Source: Candidatus Planktophila dulcis
Lineage (GTDB): Bacteria; Actinomycetota; Actinomycetes; Nanopelagicales; Nanopelagicaceae
Assembly: GCF_002288225.1 (NCBI RefSeq)
Contig: NZ_CP016777.1
Location: forward strand, 868,001 to 932,000
Direction: 5' to 3'
DNA: 64,000 nucleotides
This document shows positions 41,908 through 51,506 of the stretch, in pieces. Within the stretch, counting starts at the first letter, position 1. The number at the start of each line of letters is the position of its first letter. The position numbers were made by a program, and so were the translations under genes. The notes below the pieces were generated by a model that ran no database searches, was not told the DNA's origin, and saw only the letters and a list, made by a program, of their open reading frames with translations.

Positions 41908-43019
41908 AGGAGAACTAAATCATCTCTATGCACGAGCTCGCGCTCATATTCAGCGCCTAATGCTGCAGCAAGTTCTTTCGTAGAACGCCCAAGCATTTGT
42001 GGGATTTCTTCAGAATCAAATGCAACTAGGCCGCGCGCAATTACTTTGCCTGATCCAGATGCAAGTTCAACGGTATCGCCTGAGATGAAGTCACCTTCGA
42101 CTGCAGTAACTCCTGCAGGAAGTAACGAGACGCCACGTTCAAGAATTGCAGTGACTGCGCCATCATCAAGGATCAGACGACCACGAGGAGTGGATGCATG
42201 AGCAAGCCAGAGCAATCGTGAATTTGCCTTTGATGTATGCGCTTCAAAGAAAGTTCCGAACTCTTCACCAGCAACAGCATGTCCTGAATCCTGCAGAGAT
42301 GTCAGAAGCATGGGAATCCCGGCACTCGTTGCAATGCGCGCAGCTTCAACTTTGGTAACCATTCCCCCACTGCCAACACCTGAAGATCCCGCACCACCTA
42401 AAGTGATGGATTCAATATCTGAAATATTGGCAACATAACGAATCGCTTTAGCTCCAGCTTGTGTTGGCGGTGCGTCATAGAGAGCATCAATATCAGAGAC
42501 CAGAACTAGAAGATCTGCCTGAATAAGAAGCGCCACTAACGCCGCAAGGCGATCGTTATCTCCAAAGCGAATCTCTTGCGTTCCAACAGTGTCGTTCTCG
42601 TTAATGACAGGAACTACCCCGAGTGAGAGAAGCTTGGTAAGTGTCTGCTGGGCATTGGCGTAGTGTGAGCGACGAACAACATCTTCAGTTGTGAGAAGCA
42701 CTTGTGATGAAATAACACCATGCGCTTTGAACTTCTCGCTATATTGAGCAATCAGTAAGCCTTGGCCGACAGAGGCAGCTGCTTGCTGTGTTGCTAGATC
42801 CTTAGGACGAACTTTCAAGCCAAGTGGTGACAGTCCTGCAGCAATCGCACCGGATGAGACAACAACGACTTCTGCTCCACGCTCTTTGAGTGAATAGGCA
42901 AGGTCGACAACCTTTTGCACTGCATGTGGATCAAGTTCAGATCCAGCAGATCCTGTAAGGGATGATGAACCAATCTTGATGACAACGCGCTTAGCGCTTG
43001 TTATAGCCCCGCGGTTCAC
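41904..43019 (-). CDS. proB: Glutamate 5-kinase ProB
   Basis: First step of proline synthesis; phosphorylates glutamate. The amino-acid-kinase domain (1-260) has [13 protein letters not shown] near 11-23, [10 protein letters not shown], and the [17 protein letters not shown] region. A C-terminal PUA domain (about 275-370) is present, as in full-length ProB enzymes that are feedback inhibited by proline. It is 371 aa. Start overlaps the obg stop by 4 nt. Confidence 0.96.
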   Translation of the reverse strand: MNRGAITSAKRVVIKIGSSSLTGSAGSELDPHAVQKVVDLAYSLKERGAEVVVVSSGAIAAGLSPLGLKVRPKDLATQQAAASVGQGLLIAQYSEKFKAHGVISSQVLLTTEDVVRRSHYANAQQTLTKLLSLGVVPVINENDTVGTQEIRFGDNDRLAALVALLIQADLLVLVSDIDALYDAPPTQAGAKAIRYVANISDIESITLGGAGSSGVGSGGMVTKVEAARIATSAGIPMLLTSLQDSGHAVAGEEFGTFFEAHTSKANSRLLWLAHASTPRGRLILDDGAVTAILERGVSLLPAGVTAVEGDFISGDTVELASGSGKVIARGLVAFDSEEIPQMLGRSTKELAAALGAEYERELVHRDDLVLL

Positions 43020-44530
43020 TTGTCATTGCTTTCTGTATCACTCTCTTGGATTTCACTCAGAGTGAGCTTCATTTCAGGATTAGTTGGTTCTGCAACGTTG
43101 TACTCCCACTGACGAGCGACTTCATCATCAGAGAGACGATCGCGTTCTGTCTCCACCGTATTCCATGCGCCTTCGAGACGTGAATCTTCACCGCGGCGAT
43201 GTAAGAAGCCAGCGAGTTGTTCTGCACCCGCCTCAATTGTTGGTTCCCACTCAAAGACAACTTCATTATCGCCAGAACCGATACGAACTTCAGAGCCAGC
43301 AACTGCACCCTTCTTGAACAATTCTTTCTCAACGCCGAGCTGTGCCAGGCGATCTGCAAGGTAGCCAATTGCTTCAGCATTCTTAAAGTTTGTCTGGCGA
43401 ACCCAGCGAACAACTTTCTGTCCGCGCACGCTAAATGATCCATCACCATTCTTCTGAACAGTAAAACCTGAATCATCGACTGCAACAGGGCGCAAGATAA
43501 TGCGAGTGCGCTCTTCCTTTGCAGCTTCCGCGCGTTCGCGCTGAACAAGGCGAGCCATGGAGTAAAGAAGTTCTTGCAAACCTTCACGACTTGCAGCAGA
43601 GACTTTATAAACCTCATAGCCCTTCTCTTTGAGCTGCTGCTCCACCATATCTGCCATAGCTTTTCCATCAGGCAGATCAACTTTATTCAAGGCAACAATA
43701 CGAACACGGTCTTCAAGACCACCATAGAGTGCAAGTTCATTTTCAATAGCTTCGAGGTCATCAATCGGGTTGCGATCTATTTCAAGAGTTCCGCAATCCA
43801 GAACATGTACTAGTGCAACGCAACGCTCGACGTGGCGTAGGAATTGAAGTCCAAGGCCTTTACCTTGTGAAGCACCTGGAATAAGCCCTGGAACATCTGC
43901 CACGGTAAAGCGTGTGTCTCCTGCTTGAACAACACCGAGGTTTGGAACCAGAGTAGTAAATGGATAGTCAGCAATCTTTGGGCGTGCAGCTGAAATTGCT
44001 GCAATGAGGGATGACTTTCCAGCGCTCGGAAATCCAACGAGTGCAATATCTGCAACAGATTTGAGTTGAAGAGTAAGTCTGCGCTCTTCACCTGGTTCAC
44101 CAAGGAGAGCGAATCCTGGTGCGCGACGCTTTGATGAAGAGAGAGCAAGGTTTCCAAGGCCACCATGACCACCGCGTGCTGCAAGGAATGTTGTTCCAAT
44201 GCCGATGAGATCTGCGATTTGTTCGCCATCTTCATCATAAATAACCGTTCCATTAGGAACAGGCAGAATGAGATCTTCACCAGAAACACCATCTTTGCGA
44301 TCGCCATAACCTTGATGGCCTGATGTTGCTTTGCGATGTGGTGAGTGGTGAAAATCAAGAAGAGTAGTTACTGATGAATCAACAACAAGGATGATGTCAC
44401 CACCGCGACCACCGTTGCCACCATCAGGACCACCCAGTGGCTTAAATTTTTCGCGCTTGACCGAGACGCAACCATCTCCACCTTTTCCGGCAGAGGCATA
44501 GAGAGTGACGCTATCAATGAACGTTGTCAT
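43016..44530 (-). CDS. obg: GTPase Obg/CgtA
   Basis: Ribosome-associated GTPase needed for 50S assembly. The glycine-rich Obg domain (1-158: [33 protein letters not shown]) precedes the G domain, with P-loop [10 protein letters not shown] near 165-174, DVPGLIPGA near 211, and NKVD near 281. A C-terminal OCT domain (about 345-430) and an extra charged tail make 504 aa. AAGGGAG lies 5 nt before the ATG. It follows the rpmA terminator, so it starts a separate obg-proB-proA transcript. Confidence 0.97.
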   Translation of the reverse strand: MTTFIDSVTLYASAGKGGDGCVSVKREKFKPLGGPDGGNGGRGGDIILVVDSSVTTLLDFHHSPHRKATSGHQGYGDRKDGVSGEDLILPVPNGTVIYDEDGEQIADLIGIGTTFLAARGGHGGLGNLALSSSKRRAPGFALLGEPGEERRLTLQLKSVADIALVGFPSAGKSSLIAAISAARPKIADYPFTTLVPNLGVVQAGDTRFTVADVPGLIPGASQGKGLGLQFLRHVERCVALVHVLDCGTLEIDRNPIDDLEAIENELALYGGLEDRVRIVALNKVDLPDGKAMADMVEQQLKEKGYEVYKVSAASREGLQELLYSMARLVQRERAEAAKEERTRIILRPVAVDDSGFTVQKNGDGSFSVRGQKVVRWVRQTNFKNAEAIGYLADRLAQLGVEKELFKKGAVAGSEVRIGSGDNEVVFEWEPTIEAGAEQLAGFLHRRGEDSRLEGAWNTVETERDRLSDDEVARQWEYNVAEPTNPEMKLTLSEIQESDTESNDK

Positions 44531-44574
44531 TGCTACTCCCTTTCCGTTAAGACAGTTGTAAAACTATTGAAAAT

Positions 44575-44605
44575 AAAAAAGCGGACCGCGATAAATGCGG
44601 CCCGC
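44575..44605 (-). terminator. Intrinsic terminator after rpmA
   Basis: On the minus strand GCGGGCCGC and GCGGTCCGC form a 9-bp stem (one G-U pair) with a 7-nt loop, 44605-44581, followed by six T residues (44580-44575). It lies 20 nt after the rpmA stop codon and separates rplU-rpmA from obg. Confidence 0.88.
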
Positions 44606-44625
44606 TCTTTGTAGAGAAACCTAAA

Positions 44626-44880
44626 TTAAGCTGCAGGGACTACATTCACTACGCGACGATCGCGAGCGCGACCGAATTCAACTACTCCTGCTGCAAGAGC
44701 GAAGAGTGTGTCATCTTTACCGCGTCCAACGTTCTTGCCTGGGTGGAAGTGTGTTCCACGCTGACGAACGAGAATCTCTCCTGCATTTACTTCTTGGCCA
44801 CCAAAACGCTTAATACCGAGGTACTGTGGATTTGAATCGCGACCGTTACGTGTTGAGGAAACACCCTTTTTACTTGCCAT
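44626..44880 (-). CDS. rpmA: 50S ribosomal protein L27
   Basis: L27 lies near the peptidyl transferase centre. The 84-aa protein begins [48 protein letters not shown], the canonical L27 core, with no N-terminal propeptide of the firmicute kind. Ribosome site AGGGAG precedes the ATG. It is cotranscribed with rplU (19-nt gap) and ends at a strong terminator. Confidence 0.98.
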   Translation of the reverse strand: MASKKGVSSTRNGRDSNPQYLGIKRFGGQEVNAGEILVRQRGTHFHPGKNVGRGKDDTLFALAAGVVEFGRARDRRVVNVVPAA

Positions 44881-44899
44881 TTGTTTGCTCCCTTAACCC

Positions 44900-45214
44900 T
44901 TACTTAGCACCGCTGATTGCGGTGATCTTTACTCGTGTGTGCTGTGCACGGAAACCTTGACGACGGCGATGGCCTGTCTTGTTCTTGTAACGAAGGATGT
45001 CGATCTTTGGACCCTTTACTTCGTCGATAACTTCTCCAGTTACCTTGATGCTTGAGAGAACCTTGAGGTCAGTTGTGACGTTTGCGCCATCAACGACGAG
45101 CAGAGCTGGGAATGAAACTGATGCGCCAACTGCAGCGTCGATGCGATCGACGGTGATGGTCTCGCCAACAGTTACCTTCTCCTGGCGGCCGCCAGCTTTA
45201 ACGATTGCGTACAT
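44900..45214 (-). CDS. rplU: 50S ribosomal protein L21
   Basis: L21, 104 aa, recognised from [25 protein letters not shown] and the C-terminal [24 protein letters not shown] signature. First gene of the L21-L27 operon. A promoter with good spacing lies about 70 nt upstream. The order rplU-rpmA-obg-proB-proA after rne is a typical actinobacterial arrangement. Confidence 0.98.
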   Translation of the reverse strand: MYAIVKAGGRQEKVTVGETITVDRIDAAVGASVSFPALLVVDGANVTTDLKVLSSIKVTGEVIDEVKGPKIDILRYKNKTGHRRRQGFRAQHTRVKITAISGAK

Positions 45215-45288
45215 TCTTTATTGCCTCAGTTCTTCTTCATTAGTCATCAAGCTCGATTCACGCATAAGGCGTGCTCGGGCAGAGGCTA

Positions 45289-45318
45289 AGGGTACGGATT
45301 TCGCACCCTCGGGGTCAA
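45289..45318 (-). promoter_or_regulatory. Promoter of rplU-rpmA
   Basis: On the minus strand TTGACC (45313-45318) and TACCCT (45289-45294) are 18 nt apart. The predicted leader of about 70 nt ends in GAGG before the rplU ATG. It lies in the 127-base rne-rplU spacer, which also has a small CCTAA/TTAGG hairpin just after the rne stop. Confidence 0.6.
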
Positions 45319-45341
45319 ATTGGCCGATTTGGCCTAATTAT

Positions 45342-47483
45342 TTAGGCGGTAATAACCCCAGAGCTTGCTGCCCTGCGGCGGCGCTTTCCCTTGGGGGCGG
45401 CAACCTTCTCTTCGGTGACTTCCACCTCAAGACGATCTTCATTGAGAGTCTCGTGGAATTCATGGTCGGTAGCGCTGTCTTCATCAACATCTGGGTGATG
45501 TGCGCTCTGTGAATTTACCTGAGGCATTGGAGCTTTCATCTTCACAGGATCCATATGAATATGAATTCCGCGTCCATTACATGAATCACATGTTGTAGAG
45601 AATGCTTCGATTAGTCCCTGTCCAACGCGCTTACGTGTCATCTGAACAAGTCCAAGGGAGGTTACTTCTGCAACCTGGTGCTTGGTGCGATCGCGACCAA
45701 GGCTTTCAACCAAACGGCGCAATACAGCATCACGATTAGATTCAAGAACCATATCGATAAAGTCGATAACAACGATTCCGCCTAAGTCGCGAAGACGTAG
45801 TTGGCGGGCAATTTCTTCGGCTGCTTCCAGGTTGTTCTTGGTAACAGTCTCTTCCAGGTTTCCACCCTTACCGATGAACTTACCGGTGTTCACATCGATA
45901 ACAACCATCGCTTCAGTGCGATCGATTACAAGGGAGCCACCAGATGGTAGATAGACCTTGCGATCAAATGCCTTAGCAAGCTGTTCTTCAACGCGGTAGT
46001 CAGCGAACAAGTCACCGCTACCTGAATACTTTTCAATCTTAGTGACGAGCTCAGGTGCGATAGAGCCAAGGTATGAACTGATTTCATCCCATGCTTCATT
46101 GCCTTGAATGATGAGCTTGCGGAAATCTTCATTGAAGATATCGCGGATGACGCGCACAGCAAGATCTGGCTCTGAGAGCAGAAGCGCTGGTGCATGGAAG
46201 TTTGGATTTGTTGACTTCTGATAGATATCTTCCCATTGCGCTTTCAGGCGCTCGACATCTGCTGTCAGCTCTGCCTCTGAAACTCCTTCAGCTGCTGTGC
46301 GCACGATGACGCCAGCATCTTCTGGAATAAGAGTCTTGAGAATTGCTTTCAGGCGCGTGCGCTCTGATTCAGGAAGTCGCTTGGAGATACCGCTCATTCC
46401 GCCGCCAGGAACATAGACAACATAACGTCCTGGAAGTGAGATTTGGCTAGTGAGGCGTGCGCCCTTTTGCCCAATCGGATCTTTCGTAACCTGAACAAGA
46501 ACAGGCTGACCTGTCTTTAATACCATTTCAATTTTGCGTGGCTGTGATTCAGAGATACCTGCTGCATCCCAATTGACTTCACCAGCATAAAGAACCGCAT
46601 TACGGCCCTTACCAATATCAACGAATGCAGCTTCCATCGAAGGAAGAACGTTCTGAACGCGACCTAGATAGACGTTACCGACATATGAAACGTTGGCATT
46701 ACGGTTGACGTAGTGCTCAACCATCACATTATCTTCAATCACAGCAATCTGAATACGGTCTCCGACTTGGCGGACAACCATCTCGCGATCAACATTCTCG
46801 CGACGAGCTAAGAACTCACCATCTGTAATAATTGTTCCACGGCGGCGATATGGCTCACGGTATTCGCGTGAATCACTTCGACCACGATCGCGATCACGAC
46901 GATTACGTGTTCCACGCTCTGTCTTATCGCGTGCTGGGCGCTCTGTCTTTTCACGGACTTCGCGGACCTTAACAACTGTTACTACGCCATCTTCATCAAT
47001 GACTTCACCTGGTGTGACGCCATCTCCTGTTGCACGACGGCGACGACGGCGACGATGTGTTGTGCCATCAGCACTTTCTGCTGACTCATCAGATGAATCA
47101 TCTGACTCATTCTCTGAATTCTCTTGTCCTTCTGCACCTTCACCATTGGGCTTACGGCGACCGCGTCCACCACGACGGCGACGGCGATTACGCCCACCGC
47201 GACCTTCAGAATCATCTGATTCACTAGCCGGCGCAGAAGATTCTTCTACCTCTTCAGACTTTGCTGACTTTGCAGCTTTCTTTGCGCGCTTAGGCGCAAC
47301 TGCATCAGTCGGAGCTGCTTGAAAGATCGGAACGGGAATTGCTGCAGTCTTCTTTGCGCGCTTGGGCGCATCAGTTACTTCTGCAGCACTCTCTGCTGGC
47401 TCAGTAACCTTCTCTGAGCTCAGTGATTTCTTACTTGACTTCTTAACCGCGCGCTTACGCGGTGATTTTGGCTCAATAGCCAT
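45342..47483 (-). CDS. rne: Ribonuclease E/G
   Basis: Endoribonuclease for rRNA/tRNA processing and mRNA decay. Start MAIEPKSPRKRAVKK is chosen (AAAGGA 9 nt upstream); an ATG 16 codons earlier falls inside a stem-loop. The 713-aa protein has a long N-terminal Lys/Arg/Ser/Glu-rich disordered region (1-230, with RGGRNRRRRRGGRGRR), the S1 domain (about 265-355), the catalytic core with VVIDVNTGKFIG and IVVIDFIDM acidic residues near 530-580, and a zinc-link CDSC near 645. N-terminal rather than C-terminal extension is typical of actinobacterial RNase E. Confidence 0.95.
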   Translation of the reverse strand: MAIEPKSPRKRAVKKSSKKSLSSEKVTEPAESAAEVTDAPKRAKKTAAIPVPIFQAAPTDAVAPKRAKKAAKSAKSEEVEESSAPASESDDSEGRGGRNRRRRRGGRGRRKPNGEGAEGQENSENESDDSSDESAESADGTTHRRRRRRRATGDGVTPGEVIDEDGVVTVVKVREVREKTERPARDKTERGTRNRRDRDRGRSDSREYREPYRRRGTIITDGEFLARRENVDREMVVRQVGDRIQIAVIEDNVMVEHYVNRNANVSYVGNVYLGRVQNVLPSMEAAFVDIGKGRNAVLYAGEVNWDAAGISESQPRKIEMVLKTGQPVLVQVTKDPIGQKGARLTSQISLPGRYVVYVPGGGMSGISKRLPESERTRLKAILKTLIPEDAGVIVRTAAEGVSEAELTADVERLKAQWEDIYQKSTNPNFHAPALLLSEPDLAVRVIRDIFNEDFRKLIIQGNEAWDEISSYLGSIAPELVTKIEKYSGSGDLFADYRVEEQLAKAFDRKVYLPSGGSLVIDRTEAMVVIDVNTGKFIGKGGNLEETVTKNNLEAAEEIARQLRLRDLGGIVVIDFIDMVLESNRDAVLRRLVESLGRDRTKHQVAEVTSLGLVQMTRKRVGQGLIEAFSTTCDSCNGRGIHIHMDPVKMKAPMPQVNSQSAHHPDVDEDSATDHEFHETLNEDRLEVEVTEEKVAAPKGKRRRRAASSGVITA

Positions 47484-47501
47484 GGCACCAAATCCTTTAG
47501 C

Positions 47502-47529
47502 GCGTATCTCCAGATTGCTGGTGATACGC
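47502..47529 (-). promoter_or_regulatory. Stem-loop in the rne 5' leader
   Basis: GCGTATC/GATACGC (7 bp) continues past a single mismatch into CCAG/CTGG with a 4-nt loop, giving 11 pairs. It ends 18 nt before the chosen rne ATG and just before its AAAGGA. RNase E autoregulates through its 5' leader in E. coli, so this may be a control element; inference only. Confidence 0.6.
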
Positions 47530-47672
47530 ATTCTCGTGGCCCGAAATGAGTTTTCACTTCGAACAAAACCTTTGTGTAGTCCGCCGCAGGCGCGATAAGG
47601 ATCGCTGGCCGCGCTGAACTGTTGACCTAATTATGGCAGAGAGTTGAGCCAAAAACCTATTTTGAGCGTGGT

Positions 47673-48833
47673 TTAGCTGCGATGACTTGCGTGAACATTC
47701 TGCAAGAGGCCAAAGCCGATGAGGTTGGCAAACATGCTCGATCCACCGTATGACATAAATGGCAGAGGAACCCCTGTCATCGGCATCAACCCCAAGGTCA
47801 TTCCGATATTTTCAAATATTTGAAAAGCGAACCATGCAATAACACCGGTGCAGACAAGCATCCCGTAGGGGTCCGTCGATCGCCGCGCAATTGCAAATGC
47901 TCGCATCAAAATAAGAAAGAGGAGGAAGATGATGAGCCCACTACCTAAGAATCCAAGTTCTTCACCTGCAACGGTAAAGATAAAGTCAGTCTGCTGTTCA
48001 GGAACAAAGCGACCATTGGTCTGGGGACCATTAAAGAGACCTGTTCCAATGAGCCCACCAGAGCCCACAGTGATGCGCGCCTGCCTGAGTTGATAGCCAG
48101 CACCTTGTGAATCTGCATTGGGATCGACAAATGATTGAAGTCGCTTTACCTGGTAATCACTAATCACTCCGGCCTTGACTGCAACAAATCCACCGACGAG
48201 GGCTAGAAGAATCAATCCAACAACCCAGCGTGTGGGAGCACCCGATACTGCAAGCATGGTGACAACGGATGCGCTAATGATTAGGACTGTTCCCATATCA
48301 GGTTGAGCAAGGATGAGAAGAATGGGAATAGCTGCAACACCGAGAGCCTTTAATACATCTTGATGCGAAGGTGCATCATTGTTGTGTGTGCGCTCAGATA
48401 AGAGCATTGCAATGCCGATGATGATAGAAATCTTTGCGATCTCCGCTGGTTGAATCTGCAAACCTGCTGGCAAACGAATCCATGCCTTTGCGCCATTTAC
48501 TTCACTACCCACTCCTGGAATGAGAACAAAGAGAAGTCCGAAGACACCTAGCCCCCAGATATATGGCGTGTATGCACGTAGTAGTCGGTAATCGATAATT
48601 GTCGTTCCCCACGCAAGTGCAAGACCGATGACAATATTGATGACATGGCGCTTGAGGTAATATTGGGGATCTAAGCCATTTGATGCATACCAATCACGAG
48701 TTGCTGCATAGACAAGCAACGTTCCAATAACTAAAAGCGCAGCGACTGCGCCCGTTAATACCGGATCAAAGCCAGAGAGAACTGAGCTTCTGCGCGCTCG
48801 ACGATAAGGGCTGCGATTGAGGAATGTACTCAT
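47673..48833 (-). CDS. rodA: Peptidoglycan polymerase RodA (SEDS family)
   Basis: SEDS glycosyltransferase of the elongation machinery. The 386-aa membrane protein has about ten helices, a large extracytoplasmic loop (QSFVDPNADSQGAGYQLRQARITVGSGGLIGTG) and the C-terminal GMTLGLMPMTGVPLPFMSYGGSSM signature. Start overlaps the PBP2 gene by 4 nt, matching the cognate SEDS-bPBP pair. Its position after mreBCD favours RodA over FtsW. Confidence 0.95.
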   Translation of the reverse strand: MSTFLNRSPYRRARRSSVLSGFDPVLTGAVAALLVIGTLLVYAATRDWYASNGLDPQYYLKRHVINIVIGLALAWGTTIIDYRLLRAYTPYIWGLGVFGLLFVLIPGVGSEVNGAKAWIRLPAGLQIQPAEIAKISIIIGIAMLLSERTHNNDAPSHQDVLKALGVAAIPILLILAQPDMGTVLIISASVVTMLAVSGAPTRWVVGLILLALVGGFVAVKAGVISDYQVKRLQSFVDPNADSQGAGYQLRQARITVGSGGLIGTGLFNGPQTNGRFVPEQQTDFIFTVAGEELGFLGSGLIIFLLFLILMRAFAIARRSTDPYGMLVCTGVIAWFAFQIFENIGMTLGLMPMTGVPLPFMSYGGSSMFANLIGFGLLQNVHASHRS

Positions 48834-50986
48834 CGTTTCACCTTCGCCTTCGCAGTGGGTGTTGGGCTAGCAAGAACTTTTGGTTTCCCGGGATTTAATA
48901 TAGATGGCTTTGGTTTTGTCGCAGGTGAAATGCGAGGCAACGTGGTCGGTGGCTTTCCATTGGGAAAGAGTGCAAGCTCTGGCTTAACCGTAGAACCTTG
49001 AGCACCAAAGATTGCTTCATAAATCTGTCGAACACCCACACCAGATGTGCCAGCACCGTAACCACCTTGGCTGACCATCATGACAACGGCGTAACGAGGA
49101 TTTTTTGCAGGAGCAAATGATGCATACCAAGATGTATCAGATTTAGCACTGCCATTTGGGTTTCGACCAAAGACCTGAGCAGTTCCTGTCTTACCTGATG
49201 TTGCAACAGGGAAACCCGCAAATGCTCCCGCTGCTGTACCCGAGATTGCTACTTCACGTAGAGCATCATGTAAGAAGTCAATAGTTGCCTGGTCTTCACC
49301 GAGCTCACCGAGTTTTTCAGGTTGGAAAGTACGAAGCACTGTTCCATCGGTCTTCACAATTGCCTTAGCAACTGTTGGCTTCCAGATAGTTCCACCGTTA
49401 GCGACGGCTGCATACATCTGTGCAAGTTTGAGAGGAGTTACCACAGTATCTCCTTGGCCAATAGAGAAGTTCACAGCATCGCCTGCGCGAATCTTGTCGC
49501 CATCAAGACAGTTCTCGCGTGCTAACTGAAGTAAGAATGCTGTTTGCTGTGATTTAGTAGAACGCTCTTTGTAGTTGCAGTAGAAATCCTTATTCTGGCT
49601 ATACCAAGCCTTGCGCCATTCACGATTTGCCAGGCGCCCTGAGGATTCAGAAGGTAGATCCACACCAGTCTTTTTACCCATTTGGAACTTCTCAGCAGCC
49701 TTGAAGAAGTAATCATTTGGGTTTGATTTAGGCCTCAAACCACCATCACGCAACCATTCGTCATATGCGATGCGATACCAAATAGTGTCGCAGGAGACAG
49801 CGATAGCTTTCTTCATGGAGAGAGTTCCCTGAGCTTTACTCTCAAAGTTCTGGAATGCGCGAGTACCTACCTGTACCTCAGAAGGACAGGCATAGGAAGC
49901 GCTCAAGCTATATCCAGCATCTTTTGCCGCAATCACTGAGACTGCCTTAAATGTTGAACCGAGTGCATAGAGGCCTTGCAGTGCGCGATTGAGTGCAGGA
50001 ACCCCCGTCTTCTCGCTATAGAGATCTTCCGCCTCTTGAACTGTTAATCCTGTTTCAAAGGCGTTGGGATCAAATGTTGGATAGGAAGCAAGAGAGAGAA
50101 CTTGTCCATTGCGAACATCGAGAACAACAGCTGCTCCCCCGTCAGCACGGAAACCAGATCCGCGTGCGCGCTTTACCGCAGCCGCAAGTGCTGCCTCTGT
50201 TGCGGCTTGCAGTCGAATATCTAGACTTGTCACGAGATGGTTTCCAGCAACTGGCTTTGTATTCTTACTTGTCGTCGTTACAGCTTCTTTTCTGTCAACG
50301 ATAAATGTCTTAATTCCTGGATTTCCTCTCAAATATTCGTCATAGACGATTTCAAGTCCAGCTTTTCCAATAGATTCAGATCGAAAGTATGAGCGACCAT
50401 TTGCTCCAGCAAGATCGGATTCAGTTAGCGGTCCGACATAACCGAGTACATGTCCCCCGTTAAGTCCAAGGGTTGTCGGGTAACTTCTAATGGCAAGTGG
50501 CGTGGCTGAAATTCCAGGATATCTATCTGAGCGCTCCACAATACGAAGTGCAATCTGAGGATCAGCAGTATTGGTAATTGGTATTGGTTGGAACCTGGAA
50601 CCTGTCCAGCATCCAGCTTTCTTGCCCTTAGGAAGTTCGCCACATAAACGTGTGCGCTGCCAGACATCATCAAAGTTAAGACCTAAAAGAGTGACAAGGT
50701 CTTTCACAACAGCAACACCCTTTTCAGGCAACTTATCAATCTTGGTGCGATCAACAGTGACTGCAAGGCCCACTCTATTGAGCGCCATCGGAACACCAGA
50801 TGAGTCAACGATAAAGCCACGGTTTGCAGGTGTCACCACATCGCGGCTTTGAATACTGAGCGCTGCATCACGATAGATAGGACCTGCAGCTACCTGGAGA
50901 TAGAAGAGGCGACCAAAGAGGGCGAGCATGAGGGATGCGATGAAGATTTGAATAACAAGAAGGCTGAGCCGAGAGCGTTGATTCAT
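48830..50986 (-). CDS. mrdA: Penicillin-binding protein 2 (elongation transpeptidase)
   Basis: Class B PBP, 718 aa, that cross-links wall in partnership with RodA. An N-terminal membrane anchor (about 8-32) precedes the dimerisation domain and the transpeptidase domain: SxxK as STFK in YALGSTFKAVS, the SxN-equivalent SCD in AVSCDTIWYRIA, and KTG in SGKTGTAQVFG. The C-terminus is a Pro/Lys-rich tail. Six cysteines lie in the extracytoplasmic part (two in LCGELPKGKKAGCW; one each in SYACPSE, VSCDT, FYCNY and ENCLDG), which could form disulfides. Confidence 0.95.
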   Translation of the reverse strand: MNQRSRLSLLVIQIFIASLMLALFGRLFYLQVAAGPIYRDAALSIQSRDVVTPANRGFIVDSSGVPMALNRVGLAVTVDRTKIDKLPEKGVAVVKDLVTLLGLNFDDVWQRTRLCGELPKGKKAGCWTGSRFQPIPITNTADPQIALRIVERSDRYPGISATPLAIRSYPTTLGLNGGHVLGYVGPLTESDLAGANGRSYFRSESIGKAGLEIVYDEYLRGNPGIKTFIVDRKEAVTTTSKNTKPVAGNHLVTSLDIRLQAATEAALAAAVKRARGSGFRADGGAAVVLDVRNGQVLSLASYPTFDPNAFETGLTVQEAEDLYSEKTGVPALNRALQGLYALGSTFKAVSVIAAKDAGYSLSASYACPSEVQVGTRAFQNFESKAQGTLSMKKAIAVSCDTIWYRIAYDEWLRDGGLRPKSNPNDYFFKAAEKFQMGKKTGVDLPSESSGRLANREWRKAWYSQNKDFYCNYKERSTKSQQTAFLLQLARENCLDGDKIRAGDAVNFSIGQGDTVVTPLKLAQMYAAVANGGTIWKPTVAKAIVKTDGTVLRTFQPEKLGELGEDQATIDFLHDALREVAISGTAAGAFAGFPVATSGKTGTAQVFGRNPNGSAKSDTSWYASFAPAKNPRYAVVMMVSQGGYGAGTSGVGVRQIYEAIFGAQGSTVKPELALFPNGKPPTTLPRISPATKPKPSILNPGKPKVLASPTPTAKAKVKR

Positions 50987-51504
50987 AGCTGAGAACGCAT
51001 TCCAAAAATATTTGCGTGGAAGAAAGAGATGACTTTAAGGATGAGTGGGGAAATTATCGCTGTCCAGAATGCAGAACCGGCAAGAAGGAAGGCAATGTTT
51101 GAGACGCTTCCCACCTGTTGCCCCAGCATCATTCCAAGGAGTAGAAAAACTGTTTGCGCCGCAATGACGCCAATGGTGACGAGAAAAATGATGTTGATGG
51201 GATTGCCGCGAATATTGTCATCACCATAGCCAAGAAATGCGATTGCATAGCAGGCGATGATTAGTACCAGAGTCCAGTGCCCCATAGGTCCAGGAGAGGT
51301 TTGTGAAACATCCATCATCAGCCCTGCACCAAAACCAGTGAGTGCACCTATCTCAGGTGTGCTCAGTGCAGCCCAGATGAGTGCAACAACAAGAAGCAAG
51401 TTAATGCCGCCTGCTGGCAATCGCATCTGCGTCACAACAGCTTCTTGTAGTAAGAAGACAGTAAAGAAGATAGGAAAGGAGTAGAAGAATCTGCGCAGTG
51501 ACAT
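50983..51504 (-). CDS. mreD: Rod shape-determining protein MreD
   Basis: Inner-membrane elongasome component with about five helices in 173 aa. Sequence is weakly conserved, but the hydrophobic profile, the GINLLLVVALIWAALSTPEIGALTGFGAGLMMDV segment and the position between mreC and PBP2 identify it. Start overlaps nothing upstream (2-nt gap to mreC); stop overlaps the PBP2 start by 4 nt. Confidence 0.9.
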   Translation of the reverse strand: MSLRRFFYSFPIFFTVFLLQEAVVTQMRLPAGGINLLLVVALIWAALSTPEIGALTGFGAGLMMDVSQTSPGPMGHWTLVLIIACYAIAFLGYGDDNIRGNPINIIFLVTIGVIAAQTVFLLLGMMLGQQVGSVSNIAFLLAGSAFWTAIISPLILKVISFFHANIFGMRSQL

Positions 51505-51506
51505 CG

